Below the pieces are notes generated by a model. The model worked only from the letters and a program-made list of their open reading frames with translations, was not told the origin of the DNA and did no database searches. A stretch of 64,000 bases of DNA from Mycolicibacterium sp. CH28 (lineage in GTDB: Bacteria > Actinomycetota > Actinomycetes > Mycobacteriales > Mycobacteriaceae), in the NCBI RefSeq assembly GCF_004745805.1, contig NZ_SRLQ01000021.1, forward strand, positions 1 to 64,000, written 5' to 3'. The position numbers and the translations under genes are program-made. Numbering within the stretch: the stretch's first letter is position 1; each line of letters starts with the position of its first letter. Below, in pieces: positions 17,135-26,421 of the stretch.

Positions 17135-17578
17135 ATGTCCGCGAACTTCGCCGCATTCGACGCGCAGGTCGCCAACCAGTTAAAAGGGGCGGCGTTGACG
17201 GCCGGCGGCCTGGCTGGCTACTTAGGATTTCGTCATACCGATTTCTTAGCGGGACGCCTCGTCGTCGAGATGGACGCCCGGGACGACTTAAAGACGCCCT
17301 TCGGCTCGTTGCACGGTGGCTGTCTGTCGGCGCTCGTTGACCACTGTCTCGGCGTCGTGTTCTATCCCGTCATTCCTGCCGGATCCTGGGTTGCGACCAC
17401 CGAATTCAAGCTGAACCTACTCCGACCGGTGTCCAGCGGCACGTGCGTCGCGGTAGCCGAGATCATCTCGCTCGGGAAGAGCAGCGGTGTCGCGAGAATC
17501 GATATTACCAACGACGGGCGGGCTGTGTGCGCTGCCCAGGGCACTGTGACTGTTGTGGGCCAGAAGGCGGCCTCGTGA
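17135..17578 (+). CDS. PaaI-type hotdog thioesterase
   Basis: The 147-residue acyl-CoA thioesterase of the 4HBT/PaaI family has the hotdog core FGSLHGGCLSALVDHCLGVVFYPV, with the HGG loop and the acidic helix residue of the active site, followed by ATTEFKLNLLRPVSSGTCVAVAEI. ATG 17135 sits seven bases after GAGGAGAG; the in-frame GTG 17129 is too close to it. Its stop overlaps the ATG of the downstream hydrolase (TGATG), so the two are co-translated. A role in acyl-CoA turnover is inferred from family. Confidence 0.85.
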   Translation: MSANFAAFDAQVANQLKGAALTAGGLAGYLGFRHTDFLAGRLVVEMDARDDLKTPFGSLHGGCLSALVDHCLGVVFYPVIPAGSWVATTEFKLNLLRPVSSGTCVAVAEIISLGKSSGVARIDITNDGRAVCAAQGTVTVVGQKAAS

Positions 17579-18492
17579 TGTCCCCCGGGCTCGGCAGGCG
17601 GCGCAGGGTAAGACCTGTCCTCCAGCGAGTGCCCACCACCGACGGAGTCTCCTTGGCGGTCGACCTGTATCCGTGCGCGAAGCCGCGGGCAGCCGTATTG
17701 CTGCTACACGGAGGAGGCCAAAGCCGTCATGCGTGGGATGCGACAGCGCAGCGCTTACACGCACGCGGCTACCTCGCGGCGGCCTACGATGCGCGCGGAC
17801 ACGGGGATAGTGACTGGGACCCGGATGGCCGCTATGACCTTGATCGACTCGGCGGCGACCTGCTCGCGGTGCGTTCGCACGCGGCAGGTGGGCACCCTGT
17901 TGTGGCCATTGGAGCTTCCCTCGGCGGTCTGACGATCCTGGGCACTCACCTACTCGCATCACCTGACCTGTGGGACGCCGTGGTGCTGGTGGACATCACT
18001 CCACGCATGGAGATGCAGGGCGCACGGCGCGTCGTCGCATTCATGGCGGCGCACCCCGACGGTTTCGCCGATCTTGAGTCTGCCGCCGAGGTTATCGCCG
18101 CGTACAACCCACACAGATCGAAGCCAAGCAGCCTCGACGGACTACGGAAGGTCTTGCAGCAGCGCGCCGACGACCGTTGGGTATGGCGGTGGGATCCGGC
18201 CTTTGTGGCGTCGAATTTTGGCTTCCTGCAAGGTAATCCAGATGAGGGCGCAGCGGAGTTCGACCGGATGAGCATGGTGTTGATCGACGGCGCACGGCAG
18301 GTATCTGCTCCTACGCTTCTTGTGCGGGGGCTGTTGTCGGACGTGGTGTCGGAGGAGACAGTGAACGACTTCGTCGACCTCGTGCCGCACGCGCGCACGG
18401 TGGACGTGACCGACGCTGGTCACATGATCGCTGGAGACGACAACGACGCGTTCTCCGAAGCCGTCATCGATTTCCTCGACGAGGTTGTCTAA
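17578..18492 (+). CDS. Alpha/beta hydrolase
   Basis: The 304-residue alpha/beta-fold hydrolase has an oxyanion region LLLHGGGQSRHAW, nucleophile elbow GASLGG (Ser114), DARGHGDSDWDPDGRYDLDRLGGDL and catalytic histidine DAGHMIAG (His282). The family spans esterases, lipases and haloperoxidase-like enzymes. The start ATG 17578 overlaps the thioesterase stop; GTG 17575 is also possible. Coupling with a thioesterase suggests the pair acts on acyl esters or CoA esters. Confidence 0.87.
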   Translation: MSPGLGRRRRVRPVLQRVPTTDGVSLAVDLYPCAKPRAAVLLLHGGGQSRHAWDATAQRLHARGYLAAAYDARGHGDSDWDPDGRYDLDRLGGDLLAVRSHAAGGHPVVAIGASLGGLTILGTHLLASPDLWDAVVLVDITPRMEMQGARRVVAFMAAHPDGFADLESAAEVIAAYNPHRSKPSSLDGLRKVLQQRADDRWVWRWDPAFVASNFGFLQGNPDEGAAEFDRMSMVLIDGARQVSAPTLLVRGLLSDVVSEETVNDFVDLVPHARTVDVTDAGHMIAGDDNDAFSEAVIDFLDEVV

Positions 18493-18498
18493 ATCGAG

Positions 18499-18800
18499 CT
18501 AGAGGGAGAGCTTGTCCCGGGCACGTTCAAGCTCGGCCGGGTCGTGGCATGCAGTCACCAGGACACGCGACGCCCAGGGGCGCGTGCTGATGTAAGCGAC
18601 GGTCGGCCAGGTCACGAGAATGCCGAACGCCAATAGCGCGGTCGCTGCGGGATCCGACAAGGAACGCACCCCTTGACGAATGGTCCCCAACGACTCGTTT
18701 GCTCGAAGTTGCCCGCCGTGCCCGTCGCAGCAAAATGCACAGCACCACCGCCGCACCCACGAGCTGCAAAATAGGACCTTCTGGTATCGCTCCGATACTA
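18499..18800 (-). pseudogene. Possible frameshifted small membrane protein
   Basis: Two minus-strand frames carry membrane-protein-like pieces that look complementary. One reads LQLVGAAVVLCILLRRARRA at about 18695-18765. The other reads GTIRQGVRSLSDPAATALLA, then FGILVTWPTVAYISTRPWAS and ELERARDKLSL, ending at 18499. Joining them needs a frameshift near 18690. Together they would give a two-helix protein of about 90 residues. No family is recognised, so this is a guess based on hydrophobic pattern. Confidence 0.3.
18784..18798. promoter_or_regulatory. Palindrome before DUF6188-like gene
   Basis: GTATCG-CTC-CGATAC is a perfect inverted repeat about 50 bp upstream of the ATG at 18848. The half-site resembles the TATCGGT/ACCGATA palindrome upstream of the MmpL gene (19348-19366), so one regulator may act on both. 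Confidence 0.45.
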
Positions 18801-18847
18801 GCAGTACCATAAATACAACACATCGGAGTGTTGAACAGGAGACCGAC

Positions 18848-19270
18848 ATGCATACGCAGTGGATCGAACAGCGCACCGTCCAGCGAGTTTCGTTGCGAGA
18901 AGGCCTGGTTCTGAGTCTCGACGACTACAACGAACTCGTCATCGCGCGGCCCATGAGGCTGACCTTGCCGGCGATCGGGTCGCATCCGTCCGAAGAAGTG
19001 CTTATCGATCCCGCCCGGGTGTCGGCTCAGGAGCGTCCACTACTCGATTTGGCCGGCGCAGTGTGCACACGGGCCTGGTGCGATGACGAGGGGGCGCTGC
19101 ATTTGGGCTTCTCCCGCGGGCATTGCATCGATGTCGATCCCGACAGCCACGAGACGGCGTGGGAGCTGTACGGCAAACGGCATGGCTACATGGCTTGCCT
19201 CCCGCATGGACGTGTGCGCGTCGTTCGCCATGACCTGGTCGATGACGAAACTGACGGTGCTGCAAATTGA
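18848..19270 (+). CDS. DUF6188-like protein
   Basis: The frame encodes 140 residues from ATG 18848, with AGGAGA (18837-18842) as ribosome binding site. The C-terminal part HETAWELYGKRHGYMACLPHGRVRVVRHDL resembles the small DUF6188 family as I remember it; the function is unknown. The protein looks like a compact beta-rich cytosolic domain without signal peptide or membrane segment. It is followed 115 bp later by the MmpL gene in the same direction, and both have similar palindromes upstream, so they may be coregulated. Confidence 0.6.
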   Translation: MHTQWIEQRTVQRVSLREGLVLSLDDYNELVIARPMRLTLPAIGSHPSEEVLIDPARVSAQERPLLDLAGAVCTRAWCDDEGALHLGFSRGHCIDVDPDSHETAWELYGKRHGYMACLPHGRVRVVRHDLVDDETDGAAN

Positions 19271-19347
19271 TTCGATGATTCGGAGCCGGGTTGCCGAGAT
19301 AGCCGCCGTTTGCCCGGGGGTCGCGCGGGCAAATAGGAAACCGTTAG

Positions 19348-19366
19348 TATCGGTGCTATACCGATA
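19348..19366. promoter_or_regulatory. Palindromic operator before the MmpL gene
   Basis: TATCGGT (19348-19354), five bases, ACCGATA (19360-19366) is a perfect inverted repeat centred 28 bp upstream of the MmpL start. MmpL genes are commonly repressed by adjacent TetR-type regulators, and three TetR genes lie on this element. Confidence 0.6.
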
Positions 19367-19385
19367 GTTCCACTCTTGAGGGGGC

Positions 19386-22300
19386 GTGACGGTGGCTGAT
19401 GATGTCCACGGTGTCGGGACCGTTTCTCGACGCGTCCGTCTTGCCGACCCCGCAGCGTCGCCGGAATACAGTGCGCGGCTGGCCAGGCTTGCCGCCTTCA
19501 CGGTTCACCACAAGGCGCTCGTGATCGGTGGGTGGCTCGCCATTGCAGTGGTGCTAGCGCTGTTGTTCCCACAGCTCGAAACCGTTGTGCGGCGACAGTC
19601 GGTCGACCTCATTCCCCGGGACGTGCCGTCATTTCAGACTGTTGACCGCATGAGCGCTGCGTTCGGCGAGCAAGGGTCGAAGACGATGCTGTTCGTCGCC
19701 ATGGAAAGCCCCGCTGGGCTGACGCAGCAGGCGCGGGATCGATACTCGAGGCTCGTCGAGCGCCTTCGAGCCGATCACGCCCACGTGCTGCTGGTGCAGG
19801 ACTTGCTGGCCGATCCCGTGATGAAGGCACAAGCCGTCAGCGCAGACGGCAAAGCGTGGTTCCTACCGGTGGGGGTGGCCGGGACTCTGGGTGATCCCAC
19901 TGCAGCGGAATCGGTGCAGGCAGTCCGCGCCACCGCCCAACGCGCCTTCGACGGGTCGGACATCACCGTCCGCGTGACCGGTCCCCCGGCAACCTTCAGT
20001 GACCAAATCGCTTCTGCCGAACACGATTTGCTGTTCATCTCGATCGCAACGGCCGGGTTGATCGCGTTGATCCTGCTGATGGTCTACCGGTCGTTGTTTA
20101 CCGCGTTATTGCCCTTGCTAGTCATCGGGCTGAGTCTGGCCGTCGGCCGTGGTGTCTTGTCCGCATTCGGGCAGCTGGGCATGCCGGTTTCGCAGTTCAC
20201 CGTGGCATTCATGACCGCGATCCTTCTCGGCGCAGGAACCGATTACACAGTCTTTTTGATCAGCCGGTACCACGAACAGCGGCGCGCCGGTACCCCTGCC
20301 GATCTCGCTGTCATTCACGCGACGGCCAGCATCGGACGAGTGATCTTCGCGTCGGCAGCTACTGTCGCCCTGGCTTTTCTGGCCATGGTCTTCGCCACGC
20401 TGAGCGTGTTCGCCGGATTGGGACCAGCGTGCGCGGTTGCCGTACTTGTGGGCTTCCTGGCTACGGTGACACTGTTGCCGCCAGTGTTGGCGTTGGCGGC
20501 CCGACGCGGTATCGGTGAACCCAAGCCCGACCGCACCCGCCGGTACTGGAACAGCGTCGCTGTGGCGGTCGTGCGTCACCCTCGGCCGTTGCTCGTTGCT
20601 AGCTTGATGATCCTCCTGGCTCTTTCCGGTGCAGCTGCCACGATGAAGATCAGCTACGACGACCGAAAAGGACAACCTCCCACCACGGCTAGCAATGAGG
20701 GCTACCAGCTCCTCGACCGACACTTTCGCAAAGACGTCGTCATCACCGAGTTCCTAGTGGTCGAAAACCCCGTCGACATGCGCACCGGGAAAGGGCTGGC
20801 CGACCTCGACGAAATGGCATCGCGCATCTCCCAGATCCCCGGCGTGGTCAAGATATCCGGAGTCACCCGTCCGGCAGGCACCCGCCTTGACCAAGCGCAA
20901 TTATCGTGGCAGAACAGGCAAATCGGCGACAAGATGGCCGGTGCCGTCGCCGATGGCAATTCCCGCCGCGATGACCTCGCCAAGCTCACCGATGGAGCCA
21001 ACCAACTGGCCAACGGACTCGCGCAGCTCGACACATCTGTACGGACCGCACTGAAACCATTAGGCCCAGTGCTCACCCAAGCACAGTCCGCCGGCCAGGA
21101 CTTCCAACGGTTTGCCCCACTTCTGCACCAACTCTCAGCGACCAGCCCCAGTATCGACAACGCAATACAAGCCGGCCCAGGCATCCGCCCGCTGGCCGAA
21201 CGCACACAAGGCGCCATCGACACCCTGAACCCGCTCGTCGACCTGCTCAATGGGTCACCCTGGTGCGTCACAACTCCCCAATGCGCTCAAATCCGCGACC
21301 AGGTCCAGATCCTGGTTGCTCTGAGAAACAACGGATTCTTCTCCCAGGTCGCCGCGCTGGGTGACCGCTACGACCCCGCCACCAACGCCACCGTAACCGG
21401 CACCATCGCCGACGTTCAGACTGCCGTCAATGCCATGAACAAGGCATTCGGCGCGCTGGGAAAGCCCGCCGATCTCGCGGCCAACATCACCCGGCTACAA
21501 GACGGCATCAGCCAGCTCGCCTCCGGTTCCCGCGCGCTGGCCGATGGGGTAAAGACGCTGGCGGACAGCAATATTGAGATGCTATCCGGTATGAGCCAAA
21601 TCGCCACCCAGCTTCAGAACTCGTCTCGCGCGTCCGCGGGTTCGGATGCCGCGTCCGGCTTCTACCTGCCCGCAGACGCCTTTGCGAACCGCCAATTCGC
21701 CGACGTCGCAAAGCAGTTCCTGTCACCCGATGGGAAAACGGCGCGATTCGCAGTGGAGACCAGCAACGATCCCTACAGCGTCGAAGCGATGGACCTTGCC
21801 CGCCAGATGACCCAAGTCGCCGATGGAGCCAGGCCGAACACCTCGCTGGCGAACGCCACGATCTCTGTCGCCGGCTTCCCCGCGGTCAATTCTGATATCC
21901 AGCGTCTGCTCTCGTCCGACTTCATCCAACTTGCCATCGCCACCCTGGTCATCGTTGGACTCATCCTGGTGGTGCTACTGCGCGCGCTCGTGGCACCGCT
22001 GTATCTCCTTGGCACCGTGGTGCTGAACTACCTCGCCTCACTCGGCATCGGAGTCATCGTTTTCCAATGGATACTCGGTCATGAAATCGCCTGGCCTGTA
22101 CCGCTATTAGCCTTCATCATTCTGGTGGCAGTCGGTGCCGACTACAACATGTTACTGGTATCGCGACTGCGGGAGGAGAGCGGCAGCAATCTGCGTATCG
22201 GCGTTCTACGGACGGTCGCCACCACAGGCTCGGTCATCACCTCCGCCGGCCTGATCTTCGCCGCGAGCATGTTCGGCTTGATGATCGGCTCGGTCGCGAT

Positions 22301-22487
22301 CATGATCGAGACCGGCCTCATCATTGGCTGCGGACTGCTGTTGGATACTTTCCTGGTCCGGACGCTGACCGTACCCGCCATCGCTACTTTGCTGCGCGAA
22401 CGGAGCTGGTGGCCACAACGTCTCGCCACTAGACCAAGGACTGCGGCACCGTCGCGATACCGCCCGACAGTCGACGTCGGCGCGTGA
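19386..22487 (+). CDS. MmpL family RND transporter
   Basis: The 1033-residue inner-membrane transporter belongs to the mycobacterial MmpL branch of RND proteins, which export lipids, glycolipids or siderophores. TM1 (about residues 41-62) is followed by a periplasmic domain. The first helix bundle contains the proton-relay type motif GAGTDYTVFLISRYHE, and the second bundle the matching AVGADYNMLLVSRLREE. The second periplasmic loop is long and helical with repeated LANGLAQL and LASGSRALADG segments. The GTG start at 19386 follows a GGGGG tract. No MmpS partner is seen. It appears intact and is the largest cargo gene of the element. Confidence 0.95.
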   Translation: MTVADDVHGVGTVSRRVRLADPAASPEYSARLARLAAFTVHHKALVIGGWLAIAVVLALLFPQLETVVRRQSVDLIPRDVPSFQTVDRMSAAFGEQGSKTMLFVAMESPAGLTQQARDRYSRLVERLRADHAHVLLVQDLLADPVMKAQAVSADGKAWFLPVGVAGTLGDPTAAESVQAVRATAQRAFDGSDITVRVTGPPATFSDQIASAEHDLLFISIATAGLIALILLMVYRSLFTALLPLLVIGLSLAVGRGVLSAFGQLGMPVSQFTVAFMTAILLGAGTDYTVFLISRYHEQRRAGTPADLAVIHATASIGRVIFASAATVALAFLAMVFATLSVFAGLGPACAVAVLVGFLATVTLLPPVLALAARRGIGEPKPDRTRRYWNSVAVAVVRHPRPLLVASLMILLALSGAAATMKISYDDRKGQPPTTASNEGYQLLDRHFRKDVVITEFLVVENPVDMRTGKGLADLDEMASRISQIPGVVKISGVTRPAGTRLDQAQLSWQNRQIGDKMAGAVADGNSRRDDLAKLTDGANQLANGLAQLDTSVRTALKPLGPVLTQAQSAGQDFQRFAPLLHQLSATSPSIDNAIQAGPGIRPLAERTQGAIDTLNPLVDLLNGSPWCVTTPQCAQIRDQVQILVALRNNGFFSQVAALGDRYDPATNATVTGTIADVQTAVNAMNKAFGALGKPADLAANITRLQDGISQLASGSRALADGVKTLADSNIEMLSGMSQIATQLQNSSRASAGSDAASGFYLPADAFANRQFADVAKQFLSPDGKTARFAVETSNDPYSVEAMDLARQMTQVADGARPNTSLANATISVAGFPAVNSDIQRLLSSDFIQLAIATLVIVGLILVVLLRALVAPLYLLGTVVLNYLASLGIGVIVFQWILGHEIAWPVPLLAFIILVAVGADYNMLLVSRLREESGSNLRIGVLRTVATTGSVITSAGLIFAASMFGLMIGSVAIMIETGLIIGCGLLLDTFLVRTLTVPAIATLLRERSWWPQRLATRPRTAAPSRYRPTVDVGA

Positions 22488-22507
22488 GCATGCAGCTTGC
22501 CCTCACA

Positions 22508-23554
22508 TCACGTTTGAGCCGTTGACCGCCCACGGCGCTTGGACTCACTGGGTGGGCGCCCATTCCACCGAATATGGGCTCGAGTGAATGCGGCCGTCTC
22601 CGAATAGCCAAGTCGGCGTGCAGTTTCCTCGACAGTGAGTCCCGAACTCAACAGCTCGGCGGCCAGCGCTGCGCGAACCTCGTCTGCGAGTGCGCGGTAG
22701 CTGGTTCCCTCTCCCGCCAAGTGACGGTGCAACGTGCGATCGGTGATGCAGAGTTCCCTCGCGATGGTCGCCATGGATGGGATCTGGGTCGAATCTTGGA
22801 TCATCCGCATCCGCACCCAGGCTGATATGCCACGACGGGTTCGTCGACGGTTCAATAACTCCTCGCACTGGCGGATACAGATCGCCGCAGTCTGGGGATC
22901 TGGCGCGGGCATCGGTTGGCTCACCAGATCAGCGGGGACAATCAGGGCGTTGCGCACCGCGTTCTCCACAGTGACCGTCACGTTGTCGATCTCCACCAGA
23001 CTTGCCGGCAGCTGCAGATCCGCCACCTCCAGTCGCATCGCGATCGGCGCGTCAACGCCACGCATGAGCGGCGGCAAGATCTGCAGGAACATTGCAAAAT
23101 CGCGTTCGAGCAGAAACCTCCGCACATCGGGAGGAACCTGGGCGTTATCAAGACCGATGACCGCTTCGGTGTTGTTGAGTTCTGGTGCGGCCAGACTCAG
23201 GTAGACGGTACTGAGTGCGGCGTACCGGCAGGCGACGTCTATCGCGTCCCCAACGGTTGGACTCGAAATCAGTGCATAACCCAGAATGCCCATGTCGGCG
23301 AAGGTGTAGCGCGCACCGGTTTCCGTACCCAGTCCCGGTTGATCGCCGAGTCGGCCGATCAGGTTGCGAATCATCGTCAGTTCCTGACTCGCATGCATCT
23401 CGCTGGTCGGGTCCCTCAACCCCTGCGACGTGAGTCCTGTTCCAGACAAACAGATTTCAGGATTGAGGCCGTGGTGTACCGCGGTCTCCAAGATGTGTCG
23501 ACCCGGCGCCGAGGAGCGCGCCACGTCCCACACCGGGGCCATCGGACTAGGCAT
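22508..23554 (-). CDS. AraC family regulator (arabinose-binding-like N-terminus)
   Basis: From ATG 23554 the protein has 348 residues. The N-terminal half fits the Arabinose_bd domain of OruR/ArgR-type AraC proteins common in mycobacteria (LGYALISSPTVGDAIDVACRYAALST). The C-terminal HTH_18 region includes IARELCITDRTLHRHLAGEGTSYRALADEVRAALAAELL and VEETARRLGYSETAAFTRAHIRWNGRPPSE. A start at 23623 would leave only three bases to the divergent P450 gene, so 23554 is preferred. It is probably an activator of the P450 gene. Confidence 0.88.
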   Translation of the reverse strand: MPSPMAPVWDVARSSAPGRHILETAVHHGLNPEICLSGTGLTSQGLRDPTSEMHASQELTMIRNLIGRLGDQPGLGTETGARYTFADMGILGYALISSPTVGDAIDVACRYAALSTVYLSLAAPELNNTEAVIGLDNAQVPPDVRRFLLERDFAMFLQILPPLMRGVDAPIAMRLEVADLQLPASLVEIDNVTVTVENAVRNALIVPADLVSQPMPAPDPQTAAICIRQCEELLNRRRTRRGISAWVRMRMIQDSTQIPSMATIARELCITDRTLHRHLAGEGTSYRALADEVRAALAAELLSSGLTVEETARRLGYSETAAFTRAHIRWNGRPPSESKRRGRSTAQT

Positions 23555-23555
23555 G

Positions 23556-23582
23556 TGTCTGAAAATATCAAATGTCTGTCTG
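23556..23582. promoter_or_regulatory. Direct repeats in AraC/P450 gap, candidate AraC sites
   Basis: TGTCTG occurs at 23556-23561, 23573-23578 and 23577-23582. The outer pair is 21 bp apart (two helical turns), the usual spacing of direct AraC half-sites. The array fills the 72-bp gap between the divergent AraC and P450 starts. Confidence 0.45.
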
Positions 23583-23626
23583 ATTCTGTCATTATCGAGC
23601 CATTGCGACCGGCCTAACGTCATGTT

Positions 23627-24949
23627 ATGTCGACGGATCTTCTACGGCCCCCACCACGCGCGGTGCTTTCTGCAACTCGCAGCTCCGTCACTGATCTGTG
23701 GCGTCCGGTTGCGACAGGGGCTTACCGCGATCTACGGCGCCCACGCACTGCATCGGCGCCGAAGTCGGTGCCACGAACCACATTCGATCCGACGCTCGCC
23801 GAGAACATCGCCGACCCCTATCCCGAGCTGCTGCGCATTCGTGAGCATCCGGTGGTCGTCAACGAGCGGCTCGGCGTCTGGATGATGGGGCGCTACGAGG
23901 ACGTGCACAAGGCCGTTCGCAACAATGAGGTGTTCTCGTCGAGGGACGGCATCATGCTGCGGTCGTTTGTCACCAGTGCTGTACTCACCACAGACCCACC
24001 CGATCACACCCGCCTGCGGCATCTGACCGCGCCCATGTTCAGCAAGCGTTCGGTACAGACTCTGGCCACAGATATTCGCGCGTTGTCCGATGAGGCGATC
24101 AGGCCACTGCGAGACGGCGACGTCATTGACATGGTCGCGGCGCTGACGATCCCCATGCCCATCAACGTCATTGCCACAATCTTGGGTATTCCCCATCCTC
24201 AGTGGCCGGCCTTTCGCACCGTATCCAACAAGTTCGCGAGACTATTCGGACCGCGGTCGGTGCACGAGGTCATGCGATACGTCGGTTCGCTACTTCAGTC
24301 CTACGTGCAGATGCGCAGCTTCATAGACGTCGAGATGGGCCGGCGGTCCAGCACGTCGGCAGACGATCTCTTGGGTTGGTTGCAGGCAGCCAAAGAATCC
24401 GGCGAGCTCAGCGATCAGGAAGCTTTCTTCTACGCGCTCATCCTTCTGGTCGCCGGCAACGAGACCACTACAAACCTGTTGGGCATGCTGCTCGTCAGGC
24501 TCGCCGAGGACCGCGAGTTCTTCCTGACGTTGAAAGCCGACCGCAGCCTGCTTCGCCCGGCGGTCGAGGAGACCGCGCGTTGGGGCTCGCCGGTGCAGTG
24601 GGTCACCAGAACCGCTACCGCGCCCTATCGGATCGGCGACACGGTAATCCCTAAGGGCGCAAAGGCGTTGCTCTTCTATGCCTCGGCGAACCGAGACCCG
24701 GCGAAGTTCAGCGACCCCGATCGGTTCGACCCTCATCGCGACACGACCGGGCACCTGGCATTCGGCCATGGACTTCACTTTTGTCTGGGCGCTCATCTCG
24801 CACGACTCGAAGTGATCACAGCGGTGGACCATCTGCTGGACGAACTCGACGGCCTGGAGCTTGCTGGACCCGTGCGCTGGGGTACCAATCCTTCACTGCG
24901 AGGACCTGTTTCGATTCCCTTACGCGTCCGGCGAGGAAGCGCTTCCTGA
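23627..24949 (+). CDS. Cytochrome P450
   Basis: The 440-residue soluble bacterial P450 monooxygenase has the I-helix oxygen-activation motif LLVAGNETTTNL, the K-helix ExxR in EETARWGSP and the heme-binding loop FGHGLHFCLGAHLARLE with the thiolate ligand Cys386. No membrane anchor is present. The first 50 residues, Arg/Pro-rich, precede the fold. No ferredoxin or reductase gene is adjacent, so it must use host redox partners. Divergence from an AraC gene suggests substrate-induced expression. The substrate is unknown; neighbours (MCE, MmpL, thioesterases, KstR-like) suggest a lipid or steroid. Confidence 0.95.
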   Translation: MSTDLLRPPPRAVLSATRSSVTDLWRPVATGAYRDLRRPRTASAPKSVPRTTFDPTLAENIADPYPELLRIREHPVVVNERLGVWMMGRYEDVHKAVRNNEVFSSRDGIMLRSFVTSAVLTTDPPDHTRLRHLTAPMFSKRSVQTLATDIRALSDEAIRPLRDGDVIDMVAALTIPMPINVIATILGIPHPQWPAFRTVSNKFARLFGPRSVHEVMRYVGSLLQSYVQMRSFIDVEMGRRSSTSADDLLGWLQAAKESGELSDQEAFFYALILLVAGNETTTNLLGMLLVRLAEDREFFLTLKADRSLLRPAVEETARWGSPVQWVTRTATAPYRIGDTVIPKGAKALLFYASANRDPAKFSDPDRFDPHRDTTGHLAFGHGLHFCLGAHLARLEVITAVDHLLDELDGLELAGPVRWGTNPSLRGPVSIPLRVRRGSAS

Positions 24950-25076
24950 GCGACTGCATGCCGCCCCAATGTCGCTGTCTCCCAGTTCCATCGGAATATG
25001 ACGATTCTATGTATCGAGGCCGCTGAGCGCCGCTTCGACGTAGTCGTGGACCGGTGGGTCCGCAGGCCTGCTCGTC

Positions 25077-26336
25077 CTAGGGATTGATGGTGTTTTCACC
25101 GACCTGGCGTCCCCACACATATTCGGTAAGCAATGGCTGCCCGAGTTCGAGGTGGTTGTAGGGAGCCAGTGATGCGCCGGTGTCGGCTACCAGGTAAGGG
25201 GCGGGCCAGAAATCCTTGGTGACTGTCTGCCAACATCCAGGGGCGCCGCCCGGGCCGCCTCGCGCATTGGAACGGGGCAGGTTATCCGGATAGACGTACG
25301 GATTCGGCGCACCGGTGAGCCCGATACGGAAGTCGATCGAGTAGCCGTTGCCGCCTGCGGATTCAACAGTCTGCGGCAGGATCGCAGCATAATTTCTTAT
25401 GCTGCACAGGAATTCGGGACTGTAGGTGTTCAAGGTGCCGGTGGTCGTCACCAGGTCAGCCAGACCTCGCACCAGGTAGGGACTTCCCCGCCCCACGATG
25501 TCAGCGCCAGCGTTGCCGAAGCCCGCGGCAGCCAGCAGCGCCGCATCGAGATCGGCTCGCTGCTCATTGACGGTGCCTGCCGTGGTCGCTGCATTGTTGA
25601 GGAATTTCCAGAAATCGGGTGAGGATTGGGCATAGACGTCGGCGAGGTCGGTAAGGCGTTTGATGTCTTCGCGGATCTGCGGCATTTCAGGGTTGATGTC
25701 GTCGAGGACAGCATTGCCCGCGATGATTGATCGGCCGAAGTCGAGGCCGTGCCCGTCCAGTGCCTCGGCGGTGGCCGCAAGAGTCAGGTTGAGTTTGACG
25801 GGATCGACTTTCTGCGCGATCGACATCAAGGTTTCGAACAGGGTGTTGAATTCGGTCGTCACGTGCGAGACGTCGATCACCTGCGAGCTCGACACGCGCG
25901 CAGATGCCGGTCTCGACGGGCTACGGAAGGCTACATACTTGTTGCCGAATACCGTGCTGGCCTTGATCTCGGCGGTCACGTTGGCCGGGATCAGCTCGAT
26001 GTACTTTGGAGCGACGTCCAGGGACAGTTTCGCCTTGGTGGTGTCATCTTGCTGGATCGCGCGCACCGCGGCGACCCGGCCGATTTCGACGCCGTTGTAG
26101 GTCACTTTTGCCCCGGGCTCCATGACCAGCCCAGCGCGATCCGACACCAGGGTCAAGTGCATGGCCGGAGTGAACTCACCGTGAAATTGCAGGTAGACCG
26201 TCGATACCACTACTACGACCAGGGCCAGCGCCACGGTCCCGGCCGTTCGTAACGGTGGATGGTGCCGCCAGTGATTCAGCGTGCGACCAACAGCGGCGCG
26301 ATTCGACGAACGACTCACGCGGACAGGGGTTTTCAT
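25077..26336 (-). CDS. Orphan MceA-type MCE family protein
   Basis: The 419-residue protein has an N-terminal membrane helix (about residues 31-50), the MCE domain (LTLVSDRAGLVMEPGAKVTYNGVEIGRV and TVFGNKYVAFRSP) and a helical C-terminal region like Mce1A proteins (MlaD superfamily). Mce proteins form lipid-transport tunnels, normally in operons with two YrbE permeases and six Mce subunits. None of these partners is present here, so it is a stand-alone MceA. No stop or frameshift is visible. A TetR gene lies upstream on the same strand. Confidence 0.92.
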   Translation of the reverse strand: MKTPVRVSRSSNRAAVGRTLNHWRHHPPLRTAGTVALALVVVVVSTVYLQFHGEFTPAMHLTLVSDRAGLVMEPGAKVTYNGVEIGRVAAVRAIQQDDTTKAKLSLDVAPKYIELIPANVTAEIKASTVFGNKYVAFRSPSRPASARVSSSQVIDVSHVTTEFNTLFETLMSIAQKVDPVKLNLTLAATAEALDGHGLDFGRSIIAGNAVLDDINPEMPQIREDIKRLTDLADVYAQSSPDFWKFLNNAATTAGTVNEQRADLDAALLAAAGFGNAGADIVGRGSPYLVRGLADLVTTTGTLNTYSPEFLCSIRNYAAILPQTVESAGGNGYSIDFRIGLTGAPNPYVYPDNLPRSNARGGPGGAPGCWQTVTKDFWPAPYLVADTGASLAPYNHLELGQPLLTEYVWGRQVGENTINP

Positions 26337-26394
26337 ATGACGGGCTCACTGGATCGTGGTCGACTGAACCTCATAAGTGTACCTATAGTAGCAC

Positions 26395-26421
26395 AACGCT
26401 ACATAGCGTTTTGAAACTGTT
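26395..26421. promoter_or_regulatory. Palindrome plus GAAACTGTT motif before MceA gene
   Basis: AACGCTA-CA-TAGCGTT (26395-26410) is a perfect 16-bp palindrome. It is followed directly by GAAACTGTT (26413-26421) and GTAGCGTTTT. A very similar AGCG...GAAACTGTT...GTAG block lies upstream of the TetR gene (27281-27302). The site sits 60-85 bp upstream of the MceA start. Confidence 0.5.
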
